Source: Streptomyces graminofaciens (GTDB taxonomy: Bacteria; Actinomycetota; Actinomycetes; Streptomycetales; Streptomycetaceae). Taken from it: 64,000 nucleotides of DNA. Positions 7,979 through 16,453 of the stretch are shown one piece after another (position 1 is the stretch's first letter; each line of letters opens with the position of its first letter). The stretch is from contig NZ_AP018448.1 of assembly GCF_030294945.1 (NCBI RefSeq), forward strand, positions 6,912,001 to 6,976,000. Direction: 5' to 3'. A model generated the notes under the pieces. The model was not told the origin of the DNA and searched no databases. It was given only the letters and a program-made list of their open reading frames with translations. The position numbers and the translations under genes are program-made.

Positions 7979-8767
7979 ATGACGTCCGAACCCAGGAAAC
8001 GGGCCGTGCTGGGCCCGCTCCCGGCACACGGCGCCCGGCTGGCCGGCGGCACCCTCGCCCTGACCACCCTCGCCTTCTTCCTCACCGGCGCCGCGAACCC
8101 GGCGGCCGCCGCCCCGCGCGCCGACGTCACGAAGACCGGCCTCGTCCCGCTCGCGGGCACGCCGTCGGTCGGGGATCCCTGCCGGAAACCGAAGCCGAAG
8201 CCGAAGCCCAAGCCCAAGCCGAATCCGCATCACAGAGTCGGCGGGGAGGTCTTCGGCCAGCAGTACCCGTGCAAGGTCGGCCCTGCCGGGCCCACGGGTC
8301 CGCCCGGGCCCAAGGGCGACACGGGTCCGCAGGGTGACACGGGTCCGCAGGGTGACACGGGGCCGAAGGGTGACACGGGCCCCCAGGGCGACACCGGTCC
8401 GCCTGGCCCCAAGGGTGACACCGGGCCGTGCTCCGACATCGACTCCTACGCCCCCTCGAACTCCGAGGAGTTCAGCGCCGCGCTCACCGGCGGGCGGGCG
8501 TACGCGGGGCGGCGCAACATCAACCCGATGCCGCCGCAGGGCGCCTACGCGTGGACGGACCTCACGAACACCCTGCCCGACGGCAGGCCCAGCAACTTCC
8601 CCACGACCGCTTGCGCCGCCTCCATCTCGGCCCAGGGCAACGACGCCTGGGTCAAGGTGCTGACCACGACCGGCACCGTCTGGGAGACACACGGCGACAC
8701 CATGGGCGGCACCTTCGTCTGGGACGAGCAGTGGGTTCAGTTGGCGACACCGACACCGCAGCCGTAG
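7979..8767 (+). CDS. Secreted collagen-like repeat protein
   Basis: 262 residues. After an N-terminal export signal ([24 protein letters not shown]) comes a Lys-Pro repeat ([14 protein letters not shown]), then about 13 Gly-X-Y triplets ([20 protein letters not shown] and onward, with repeated GDTGPQ units), then a globular domain of about 110 residues starting with two Cys-containing segments. Bacterial collagen-like proteins form triple helices through such GXY runs. AAGGAG precedes the ATG at 7979. The C-terminal domain ([40 protein letters not shown]) is not recognised. A strong hairpin terminator follows at 8804-8833. Confidence 0.8.
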   Translation: MTSEPRKRAVLGPLPAHGARLAGGTLALTTLAFFLTGAANPAAAAPRADVTKTGLVPLAGTPSVGDPCRKPKPKPKPKPKPNPHHRVGGEVFGQQYPCKVGPAGPTGPPGPKGDTGPQGDTGPQGDTGPKGDTGPQGDTGPPGPKGDTGPCSDIDSYAPSNSEEFSAALTGGRAYAGRRNINPMPPQGAYAWTDLTNTLPDGRPSNFPTTACAASISAQGNDAWVKVLTTTGTVWETHGDTMGGTFVWDEQWVQLATPTPQP

Positions 8768-8803
8768 TACCCGCGTAGCACGGGTGGCACGGGTAGCACC
8801 CGC

Positions 8804-8833
8804 GCGGCGGCCGTCTCCCGGGGCGGCCGCCGC
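8804..8833 (+). terminator. Rho-independent-type hairpin after the collagen-like gene
   Basis: GCGGCGGCC at 8804-8812 pairs with GGCCGCCGC at 8825-8833, leaving a 12-base loop. There is no U-tract, as is usual in Streptomyces. Confidence 0.6.
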
Positions 8834-8963
8834 ACAGATTCCAAAATCACCCGGCAACCTTTCAAAAACCGGCGACCACAGATGAGTTGAAAGCTCCCTT
8901 CACCGGAGCTCCACACGAACCACGGGTTTCCCCGAACCTCGTACGTTACGTAAGGACTCATCA

Positions 8964-10394
8964 GTGGCATCCCGCTCCTCGCGCCGCACCGACAGCACCG
9001 GCACCGGCACCAGCACCGGCACCAGCACCGGCACCACGACCGGCTCCGCCGCCCGCCCCACGCACCGCCGTTCGCTCCGCAAGCGCCGCGCCCTCGTCGC
9101 GGGCGCCGCCGCCGTGGCCGCCGGAGTCGGCGCCGGTGTCTTCGTGATGAACGCGGGCGCGTCCCCGACCGCCGACGTGTACCACGAGACGCTCGCCGCC
9201 AAGGACGGCTGGGCCTCCTCCGGCACGGGCACGACCGGCGGCACCAAGGCCGACGCCGCGCACACCTTCACCGTCTCCACCCGCGCCGGGCTCGTGAAGG
9301 CGCTGGGCAAGGCGACCGACACCACCCCCCGGATCATCAAGATCAAGGGCACGATCGACGCCAACACCGACGACTCCGGCAAGAAGCTGACCTGCGCGGA
9401 CTACGCCTCCGGCACCGGCTACTCGCTCGCCGCCTACCTCAAGGCGTACGCCCCGTCCTCGTACGGCACCTCCAAGCTGCCCTCCGGCACCCAGGAGAAG
9501 GTCCGCGCCGCCGCTCAGACCAAGCAGGCGAAGAACATCGTCTTCAAGGTGCCCGCCAACACCACCGTCGTGGGCGTGCCCGGCACCAAGGCCGGTATCT
9601 CCGGCGGCATGCTCCAGATCCAGAACGTGGACAACGTCATCGTCCGCAACCTGAACTTCGCCGCCGCCGAGGACTGCTTCCCGCAGTGGGACCCGACCGA
9701 CGGCGACGACGGCAACTGGAACTCCAACTACGACTCCATGACCCTGCGCGGCGCCACCCACGTCTGGGCCGACCACAACACGTTCACCGACGCGCCCCAC
9801 CTGGACAGCGCCAACCCGAAGTACTTCGGCCGCGAGTACCAGATCCACGACGGCGCCCTCGACATCACCAAGAGCTCGGACCTGGTGACCGTCTCCCGTA
9901 ACCAGTTCACCAACCACGACAAGACGATGCTGATCGGCAGCAGCGACAGCGAGCCCGCCGGCAAGCTGCGCGTCTCGATCCACCACAACATCTGGAAGGG
10001 CATCGTCCAGCGCGCCCCGCTGGCACGAGTCGGCCAGGTCCACATCTACAACAACTACTACGACGTCACGACGCTCAACGGCTACGCGACGCAGTACAGC
10101 ATCAACTCCCGCGCCAAGGCCCAGGTCGTCGCGGAGAACAACTACTGGAAGGTCCCGGTCGGCGCGAAGCTCGCCAAGCTGCTCAGCGGCGACGGCACCG
10201 GCGCCATCAAGAACAGCGGCAACGTCGTCAACGGCACGGCATGCGACATCGTGGCCCTGTTCAACGCCGCGTCCTCGAAGGACCTGAAGACGACCGTCAA
10301 CTGGACGCCGGCCCTCACCGCGGGCCTGGAGTCGTCGGCGAAGAACCTGCCGAAGTCCCTGGCGACAACGACGGGCGCGGGCGTCCTGAAGTAA
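8964..10394 (+). CDS. Secreted pectate lyase, polysaccharide lyase family 1
   Basis: 476 residues. A Thr-Gly-Ser repeat leader and a basic stretch (HRRSLRKRRALVAG) precede a hydrophobic export segment. The catalytic beta-helix has PL1 hallmarks: NTTVVGVPGTKAGI, NVIVRNLNF, the calcium-site region SMTLRGATHVWADHNTFTDA, DGALDITKSSDLVTVSRNQFTNHDKTMLIGSSDS, and LRVSIHHNIWKGIVQRAPLARVGQVHIYNNYY with conserved Arg residues that act in catalysis. It would cleave polygalacturonate by beta-elimination outside the cell. The GTG at 8964 is preceded by AAGGA. A terminator follows at 10409. A monocistronic unit is likely. Confidence 0.92.
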   Translation: MASRSSRRTDSTGTGTSTGTSTGTTTGSAARPTHRRSLRKRRALVAGAAAVAAGVGAGVFVMNAGASPTADVYHETLAAKDGWASSGTGTTGGTKADAAHTFTVSTRAGLVKALGKATDTTPRIIKIKGTIDANTDDSGKKLTCADYASGTGYSLAAYLKAYAPSSYGTSKLPSGTQEKVRAAAQTKQAKNIVFKVPANTTVVGVPGTKAGISGGMLQIQNVDNVIVRNLNFAAAEDCFPQWDPTDGDDGNWNSNYDSMTLRGATHVWADHNTFTDAPHLDSANPKYFGREYQIHDGALDITKSSDLVTVSRNQFTNHDKTMLIGSSDSEPAGKLRVSIHHNIWKGIVQRAPLARVGQVHIYNNYYDVTTLNGYATQYSINSRAKAQVVAENNYWKVPVGAKLAKLLSGDGTGAIKNSGNVVNGTACDIVALFNAASSKDLKTTVNWTPALTAGLESSAKNLPKSLATTTGAGVLK

Positions 10395-10408
10395 CCGGCA
10401 CGCTTCGT

Positions 10409-10435
10409 GGGCCCGGGACGCGAAGTCCCGGGCCC
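10409..10435 (+). terminator. Hairpin terminator of the pectate lyase gene
   Basis: GGGCCCGGGAC (10409-10419) pairs perfectly with GTCCCGGGCCC (10425-10435) around a 5-base loop, followed by TTCT. Confidence 0.8.
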
Positions 10436-10497
10436 TTCTGGTCGGCGGGCGCCCGGGTGGCTATGGTCCGGAGCCACCGACGGGTACGGAGGTGCAC

Positions 10498-11202
10498 GTG
10501 ACGGATCACAGCTTCTTCACGGCGTTCACGGCTTCCACGGCTTCCACGGCGTTTACGCCGTTCACGGCGGACGAGTTACGGATCGTCCGCGACGCGGGAC
10601 GCCGACGGGACTGGGAGCACGGCGAGACGCTGATGCGCGAGGGCTCCCCGTCCGACGACATCGTCCTCGTCGAGGACGGCCTCGTGAAGATCAGCGCCGA
10701 GACCGCGAACGGCTACACCAGCGTGCTGGCCCTCCGCGGCCCCGGTGAGCTGCTGGGCGAGCTGTCCTGCGTCGACGGCGGCCCGCGGTCGGCGACCGTC
10801 ACCGCGATCCGCGCCGGCCGGGGCGTGGTCGTCACCGCCGACCGCTTCCGGCAACTGCTGACCCAGCCGGGGCCGCTCGCCCTCGCCGTGCTGCGCAGTG
10901 TCACCGCGCGGCTGCGCCACTCCGACCGGCTGCGGGCCGAGCACGGCGCCTATCCGGCCGGGGCGCGCGTCGCCCGCGTCCTCGCGGACCTCGCGCTGTG
11001 CCACGGAGTGCCGGTGGCCGACCCGCCCGGCGCCGTCGTCGTCCGCATCACCCAGGAGGAGCTGGCGGGGGCCGCCGGCACCTCGCGCGAGTCCGTGGCC
11101 CGGACCGTACGGGAGCTGCGACGCGACGGACTCGTCACGGTCACCCGGGGCCGCGCCGTCGTACCGGACGCGGCGGCACTGCTGCGGTGGGGCGGGGAGT
11201 GA
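10498..11202 (+). CDS. Crp/Fnr-family transcriptional regulator with intact cyclic-nucleotide cassette
   Basis: 234 residues. A cyclic-nucleotide-binding beta-roll occupies roughly 20-130; its phosphate-binding cassette is intact (GELLGELS at 83-90, then PRSAT at 96-100 with the Arg and Ser/Thr that hold the cyclic phosphate in CRP). A winged HTH occupies about 170-225 (ITQEELAGAAGTSRESVARTVRELRRDGLV). The N-terminus has an odd Phe-Thr-Ala repeat (FTAFTASTASTAFTPFT). The GTG at 10498 is preferred because GGAGG ends 5 bases before it; a GTG at 10492 overlaps that site. It lies 104 bp upstream of a nucleotidyl cyclase gene, whose product could be its ligand; this link is inference. Confidence 0.85.
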   Translation: MTDHSFFTAFTASTASTAFTPFTADELRIVRDAGRRRDWEHGETLMREGSPSDDIVLVEDGLVKISAETANGYTSVLALRGPGELLGELSCVDGGPRSATVTAIRAGRGVVVTADRFRQLLTQPGPLALAVLRSVTARLRHSDRLRAEHGAYPAGARVARVLADLALCHGVPVADPPGAVVVRITQEELAGAAGTSRESVARTVRELRRDGLVTVTRGRAVVPDAAALLRWGGE

Positions 11203-11256
11203 AGGTCCTGTAACACCTGGGCCAAGTCGCCACCGGCGGGGCCACCGGGCTCCCAG

Positions 11257-11286
11257 AGTGTCAACTGACACTGTACGTACGACAGT
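11257..11286. promoter_or_regulatory. Overlapping inverted repeats upstream of the cyclase gene, candidate operator
   Basis: AGTGTCA-AC-TGACACT (11257-11272) is a perfect 7-bp inverted repeat. It overlaps a second one, ACTGT-ACGTACG-ACAGT (11270-11286). They sit about 20 to 50 bp before the cyclase ATG, downstream of the Crp-type regulator gene. The position fits autoregulation or control by that regulator; a direct binding role is inferred only. Confidence 0.5.
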
Positions 11287-11306
11287 TGTGCGATATCTCT
11301 TCCGCC

Positions 11307-12350
11307 ATGGTGAGTTCCACGGAGCCGTGTTCCCCGGCTCAGTATTCCCTGATCGCCGTCCTCGACATCGAGGGCTTCGGCCGACGCACCGACCCGGACC
11401 AGGCCTGGCTCCGCGAGCGGCTGCGGGTGGTCGTGGCCCGGGCGCTCGACGCCGCGCACATCGACGAGCTGTCCTCCGAGGACCGGGGCGACGCGGTCGT
11501 CCTGCTCATTCCCGGCACGGTACCGAAGACCGACCTGCTGGGCGGTTTCGTACGCGCCCTCGTCGCCGGACTGCGCGACCACGCGCGGGACCACACCGGC
11601 GACCGCGCGATGCGGCTGCGCGTCGCCGTCCACGCGGGCGAGGTCGCCCGCCACGGCGAGGGCTGGGTCGGCACCGACCTCAACACCGCGTTCCGCATGG
11701 CCGACATGGAACCCCTGCGGCGGGCCCTGGCCGGGGCGCCCGACGCGGTCCTGTCCCTCGCGGTGTCCCACGTCCTCCACCAGGGAGTGCTCCGGCACCA
11801 CCACCCGGGCCTGGAGGCCCACGAGTTCGCCCCCGTCGTACTGTCGGGCAAGGAGATCAAGGACGAGACCGTGTGGATCCGGGTCCCCGGCCACCCGGCG
11901 CCGGCCACCTCGTCCTCCTCCGCCGGGCCCACACCGCCGCAGAAGCCGCCCGCCCCCGAGCCCGCCCCCGCCAACTACGGCATCAGCGCCACACACGTCA
12001 CCGTCACCGGCGTAGGCGTCAACCACGGCACGGTCACCCAGTCCTGGACCGGCCCCGTCGCCACCGGCTCCGACGCGACGGCCGCCGACCTCCACCACGA
12101 ACTCGCCCGGTTGCGCGGCGAGTTGAAGGAGGCGCTGCGGCGCGAGGAGATCGACGACGTCACCTTCGAGGCCTCCGAGGAGGAACTCGACACGGCCGAG
12201 CGGCACGCCCGGGCCGAGGACGAAGAGGGCCGCGGCCGCCTGCTGCGCGCGCTGACGAAACTCAAGGCCCTCATGGCCGACACCGCGGCGCTCGCCGGAC
12301 TCGTGGCGACCGTCACCCAGCTCATCCAGCAAGTGAGAGGCCAGGCATGA
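11307..12350 (+). CDS. Class III nucleotidyl cyclase with C-terminal signalling motif
   Basis: 347 residues. Residues 13-195 form a class III cyclase-like catalytic domain: metal Asp D20 in AVLDIEGFG, second Asp D62 in DRGDAVVLLIP, then LRVAVHAGEVARHGEGWVGTDLNTAFRM, where N126 and R130 match the transition-state Asn/Arg. This suggests it is active on ATP or GTP; substrate cannot be read from sequence. A Pro-rich linker (200-222) leads to GVGVNHGTVTQ at 235-245, which is nearly repeated in the next protein. A helical tail (253-347) completes it. The ATG at 11307 is chosen over an upstream in-frame TTG. Its stop overlaps the effector ATG (ATGA), so the two are coupled. Confidence 0.8.
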   Translation: MVSSTEPCSPAQYSLIAVLDIEGFGRRTDPDQAWLRERLRVVVARALDAAHIDELSSEDRGDAVVLLIPGTVPKTDLLGGFVRALVAGLRDHARDHTGDRAMRLRVAVHAGEVARHGEGWVGTDLNTAFRMADMEPLRRALAGAPDAVLSLAVSHVLHQGVLRHHHPGLEAHEFAPVVLSGKEIKDETVWIRVPGHPAPATSSSSAGPTPPQKPPAPEPAPANYGISATHVTVTGVGVNHGTVTQSWTGPVATGSDATAADLHHELARLRGELKEALRREEIDDVTFEASEEELDTAERHARAEDEEGRGRLLRALTKLKALMADTAALAGLVATVTQLIQQVRGQA

Positions 12351-14503
12351 CACCTGGGAACCAAGGCATCCAGGCACTCGATGTGAGCATTCACGGCGTC
12401 GGGGTCAACCACGGGAACATCACCCAGTACATGGTCGGCGAGAACGCCACCCCCGAGCAGAAGATCGAGGCGGCCCGGGAGAACCTGCGGGCGGGGATGC
12501 GGGAGAGGGCCGAGCAACTGATCGACGCCGCGATCGACGGCCTGATCGCGAACGGCGGCACCGCCTCGCCGGAGGCGCTGTACTACCGGGCCCTGTCCCT
12601 GGTGAGCCGCCGCTCCCCGGAGGACCTCACGGACGAGGACTGGCACAAGCTGCGCCACGCCCTCGACCGGCTCACCGACGACTCGGGCCAGTACGGCTCA
12701 CTGGGCCGGGTCCTGTACGACGTGATGCGGATGTCGCTCCGCCCCTCCCGCCCGGGGGCGCCGGGAGCCCGCCCGGACGTCGCGCCGCTGCTGGACGGCC
12801 TGCCGGTCGGAGAGATCGGTAACGAGTTCAAGGACCATCTGCGCTACGTCGTCCGCGCCATCGAACGGGACGCCCTGGACTCCGAGGAGGAGGGCAAGCT
12901 GGACGAACGGGTGAACGACGAGCGGGTGGAGACAGCGCCGCTCTTCTTCACCCCGGACCCCGTGCTGCACAGACCGCACCCGCCCGCGGAGCCGAAGCTC
13001 GATCCGGGCATCGTCCTCGTCGGGTGTGTCATGGGCGTGATCGTGGCGGTCGTGGGGCTGATCACCCAGATATCGGACGACATCCCGGACGGCGAGCTGA
13101 CACTGGCCGCGGTGCTGATCACGCTGGGCTGCGTCGCCCTGGCGATCGGTGTCCCGGAGCTGGTGCGCACCGCCACCGAGCGCGCCCGGCGCCGCGAGTG
13201 GAAGAGCGACCCCGACGGCCGGGAGCTGCCCGCGCAGCAGCGGAACCCGTTCCGGCGGCAAGGGGCACGGCTCGGCGCGGTGCTGCTGAACCGCAACCAG
13301 TGGCGTGAGGACCGCGAGCGCCGGGCCAAGGAGCTGCAGAAGACCAAGAAGGCCGCGTTCCGCCGCACGGTCGAGGCGATCGTGCAGGACCGGTTCCTGG
13401 AGTACGAACCGAAGGGCTCCGAGCCGGCCAGGCAGTGGCGGCGGCACACCGAGCGCCCGCGCCAGGACCTCATCGACGAACTCACCCACCGTCACTGGCG
13501 CACGGGCACGCCCAGCGCGCTCGACTGGCTGATCCAGCTGCGGGTCAACGAGATCGGAGAACGCTCCCGGGATCACAAGGAGCTGGCCTTCGTGGAGCGG
13601 ACGCGCCGCTTCCAGATCAAATGCCTGTCCTTGGGGGTCACCCTGCTGTTCTTCGGAGTGCTGTGGCTCATCCCGAGCCAGGACTCCGAACAGGGCTTCT
13701 GGTCCTGCCTCGTGCTGATCATCAGCCTTCTGGTCATGCTGAAACCCGCCGTCCACCACGCCAAGGTGCGGGCGCACCGCCGGGACCTGGAGCAGTACCA
13801 GGCCGACGACGCGGAGCGCAGGGCTTGGCAGGACGAGCTCAAGAGGAACCGCCCGAAGGACCGGCAGATGGCCCTCTGGTACGACCTCGACCAGCGCCAC
13901 CTGCGTCGGGAGGTCCTCGCCGAGCACCGGATGGAGCACCGCGACATCCTCTTCAGCTTCTTCCTGGTGGAGGGCGCACCGGGGTGTGTACGGGCCAAGA
14001 TCAAGGACGGTCCGCCGCGCTACTCGCAGTACCGCCAGACGTTCTACGTCCTGACGTCGAGCGGTGTGTGGGTGAGTTCGTGGAACGTGGACTCCACCAC
14101 CGGCACACATGACGGCAGGCAGGACACCGTGTTCCGCTACGACGCCATCAGCTCGGTGACGGTGGAATCGGTCGGGGTCCGCTTCGGCGACTCCCTGCGG
14201 GAGATCGTCTCCGTCTCGGAGAGCGGAGCACTGCGCGACGCCGCGGACGAGGACGACCTGGTGCTGCACGAGGCGCTGCGGCTGGTCCTGCACAACGGGC
14301 AGCGCATGACCGCGCTGCTGGAGAACTACGAGCAGCTGTACGACGCCACCCAGGAGGACCGCGGCCAGCTGCGCAGCCTCGCCCTGGAGACGTCCGGCAT
14401 CACGGCCGGCTTCCGCATCCTGACCGCCATGGCCACCGAGGGCCGCAAGTGGTTCGAACAGCGACGGCAGCGGTCGTACGAGGCGTTCGTGGCGCCCGAG
14501 TAG
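12347..14503 (+). CDS. Four-TM putative effector sharing a motif with the upstream cyclase
   Basis: 718 residues, no recognised full-length family. Order: residues 10-27 carry ALDVSIHGVGVNHGNITQ, almost the same as the cyclase motif; 34-120 is helical and TPR-like; TM pair at about 221-240 and 251-272; a basic coiled region at 273-420; a second TM pair at about 425-443 and 451-468; another coiled segment 470-530; then a beta-rich domain (about 530-640, FSFFLVEGAPGCVRAKIK, TFYVLTSSGVWVSSW) that could be PH-like. No cyclic-nucleotide-binding domain was seen. ATGA overlap with the cyclase indicates co-expression. The layout recalls cyclase plus membrane-effector conflict systems such as Pycsar, but this is inference. 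Confidence 0.75.
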   Translation: MTPGNQGIQALDVSIHGVGVNHGNITQYMVGENATPEQKIEAARENLRAGMRERAEQLIDAAIDGLIANGGTASPEALYYRALSLVSRRSPEDLTDEDWHKLRHALDRLTDDSGQYGSLGRVLYDVMRMSLRPSRPGAPGARPDVAPLLDGLPVGEIGNEFKDHLRYVVRAIERDALDSEEEGKLDERVNDERVETAPLFFTPDPVLHRPHPPAEPKLDPGIVLVGCVMGVIVAVVGLITQISDDIPDGELTLAAVLITLGCVALAIGVPELVRTATERARRREWKSDPDGRELPAQQRNPFRRQGARLGAVLLNRNQWREDRERRAKELQKTKKAAFRRTVEAIVQDRFLEYEPKGSEPARQWRRHTERPRQDLIDELTHRHWRTGTPSALDWLIQLRVNEIGERSRDHKELAFVERTRRFQIKCLSLGVTLLFFGVLWLIPSQDSEQGFWSCLVLIISLLVMLKPAVHHAKVRAHRRDLEQYQADDAERRAWQDELKRNRPKDRQMALWYDLDQRHLRREVLAEHRMEHRDILFSFFLVEGAPGCVRAKIKDGPPRYSQYRQTFYVLTSSGVWVSSWNVDSTTGTHDGRQDTVFRYDAISSVTVESVGVRFGDSLREIVSVSESGALRDAADEDDLVLHEALRLVLHNGQRMTALLENYEQLYDATQEDRGQLRSLALETSGITAGFRILTAMATEGRKWFEQRRQRSYEAFVAPE

Positions 14504-14532
14504 CCCTGGCCGGGGGAACGGGGGGACGGAAT

Positions 14533-14563
14533 CGGCCGGCCTGCCACGGGGGCAGGCCGGCCG
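14533..14563. terminator. Bidirectional hairpin between effector gene and metG
   Basis: CGGCCGGCCTGCC (14533-14545) pairs perfectly with GGCAGGCCGGCCG (14551-14563) around a 5-base loop, between convergent genes. Confidence 0.75.
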
Positions 14564-14599
14564 GTTCCTACACGCACAGGGATTGCGTCAGGTGCTCCG

Positions 14600-16318
14600 T
14601 CACGCGGCCGGTTCGCCGCCGAAGCGCTCCTTGTACGTCTCCAGGTCCTCGTCCGTGAGCTTGGCGAAGAGGACCGGCGGGACGGTGAAGGGGGTGCCGG
14701 CCGGGACCGAGGTGAGGGCCTTGGCCTCCTCCGCCGTGACCCAGGCGGCCGTGTCGTCCTTGAGGTCGAAGGCGGCGCGCATGGCGGCGGCGGACGTCGG
14801 GATGAACGGCTCGGAGACCACCGAGTAGAGGTGGATCAGGTTCATGGCCGTACGGAGGGTGAGGGCGGCGCCGTCCTGGTCGGTCTTGATCTCCAGCCAG
14901 GGGGCCTTCTCCTCCAGGTAGGAGTTGCCCGCCGACCACAGGGCGCGCAGCGCGGCCGACGCCTTGCGGAACTGGAGGGCCTCCATGTGCTCCTCGTACT
15001 CGGCGAGCAGCCGGGCGATCTCCTCGCCGAGCCGCGCCTCCGGCTCGCCGGCCTCCGCGCCCGCGGGCACCTCGTCGCCGAAGCGCTTCTTGGAGAAGGA
15101 CAGGACACGGTTGACGAAGTTGCCGAGAGTGTCGGCGAGGTCCTTGTTCACCGTGGCGGTGAAGTGCTCCCAGGTGAAGGACGAGTCGTCCGACTCCGGC
15201 GCGTTGGCGATGAGGAAGTACCGCCAGTAGTCGGCGGGGAGGATGTCCAGCGCCTGGTCGGTGAAGACGCCGCGCTTCTGCGAGGTCGAGAACTTCCCGC
15301 CGTAGTACGTCAGCCAGTTGAAGGCCTTGACGACGTCGACCTTCTTCCACGGCTCGCGGATGCCCAGCTCGGTGGCCGGGAACATCACGGTGTGGAAGGG
15401 GACGTTGTCCTTCGCCATGAACTCCGTGTAGCGGACGTCGGTGTCGACGTCGTACCACCAGGACTTCCAGTCGCGGTTCTCCGGGTCCTGGTCGGACCAC
15501 TCCTTCGTCGCGCCGATGTACTCGATCGGGGCGTCGAACCAGACGTAGAAGACCTTGCCCTCGGCGGCCAGCTCCGGCCAGGTGTCGGCCGGGACCGGGA
15601 CGCCCCAGTCCAGGTCACGGGTGATCGCACGGTCGTGCAGGCCCTCGGTCAGCCACTTGCGGGCGATGGAGGAGGCGAGCTGCGGCCACTGGTGCTCGTG
15701 GGCCGCGACCCAGGCCTCGACCTCGTGCTGCAGCTTCGACTGGAGCAGGAAGAGGTGCTTGGTCTCGCGGACCTCCAGCTCGGTGGAGCCGGAGATCGCC
15801 GAGCGGGGGTCGATCAGGTCGGTCGGGTCGAGGACACGGGTGCAGTTCTCGCACTGGTCGCCGCGGGCCTTGTCGTAGCCGCAGTGGGGGCAGGTGCCCT
15901 CGACGTACCGGTCCGGGAGGAACCGGCCGTCGGCCGGCGAGTACACCTGGCGGATCGCCCGCTCCTCGATGAACCCGTTCTCGTTCAGCTTGCGGGCGAA
16001 GTGCTGGGTGATCTCGACGTTCTGCGGGCTGGAGCTGCGGCCGAAGTAGTCGAAGGCGAGCGCGAAGCCGTCGTAGACGGCCTTCTGGGCGTCGTGGGCC
16101 TGCGCGCAGAAGTCCGCCACGGGGATGCCCTGCTCCTTGGCGGCCAGCTCGGCGGGGGTGCCGTGCTCGTCCGTCGCACAGATGTAGAGGACGTCGTGGC
16201 CGCGCTGGCGGAGGTACCGGGAGTACACGTCCGCCGGGAGCATGGACCCCACCATGTTGCCCAGGTGCTTGATCCCGTTGATGTACGGAAGGGCGCTGGT
16301 GATGAGGTGTCGAGCCAT
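14600..16318 (-). CDS. metG: Methionyl-tRNA synthetase
   Basis: 572 residues, a class I aminoacyl-tRNA synthetase that charges tRNA-Met in the cytoplasm. The HIGH-type motif is HLGN at residues 18-21 ([13 protein letters not shown]), and the KMSKS-type motif is KFSTS at residue 342. A zinc knuckle CPHCGY...CENC lies in the connective peptide, so this is the zinc-containing type. The anticodon-binding helical domain ([18 protein letters not shown]) is at the C-terminus. No C-terminal tRNA-binding (EMAP-like) domain is present. The ATG at 16318 starts exactly at the conserved [12 protein letters not shown]; an upstream open frame is not part of the enzyme. Confidence 0.95.
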   Translation of the reverse strand: MARHLITSALPYINGIKHLGNMVGSMLPADVYSRYLRQRGHDVLYICATDEHGTPAELAAKEQGIPVADFCAQAHDAQKAVYDGFALAFDYFGRSSSPQNVEITQHFARKLNENGFIEERAIRQVYSPADGRFLPDRYVEGTCPHCGYDKARGDQCENCTRVLDPTDLIDPRSAISGSTELEVRETKHLFLLQSKLQHEVEAWVAAHEHQWPQLASSIARKWLTEGLHDRAITRDLDWGVPVPADTWPELAAEGKVFYVWFDAPIEYIGATKEWSDQDPENRDWKSWWYDVDTDVRYTEFMAKDNVPFHTVMFPATELGIREPWKKVDVVKAFNWLTYYGGKFSTSQKRGVFTDQALDILPADYWRYFLIANAPESDDSSFTWEHFTATVNKDLADTLGNFVNRVLSFSKKRFGDEVPAGAEAGEPEARLGEEIARLLAEYEEHMEALQFRKASAALRALWSAGNSYLEEKAPWLEIKTDQDGAALTLRTAMNLIHLYSVVSEPFIPTSAAAMRAAFDLKDDTAAWVTAEEAKALTSVPAGTPFTVPPVLFAKLTDEDLETYKERFGGEPAA

Positions 16319-16453
16319 AGGAGGCTGCTCCCAGTCGGTCGTTTTTGTGCGCATGAGCCTTGAACTTGAAATCGTAGCCGACATGGGTGGGCCGCCCGCT
16401 TCCCGTTTTACGGCGTGGGAAGGGGCGGCCCGGGGTGTTCTCCGTTCGTGCGG

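Noticed and set aside
10898..12346. Long N-terminal extension of the effector reading frame
   Set aside because: The upstream part lies over the Crp and cyclase genes in another frame; the ATG at 12347 with ATGA overlap is better.
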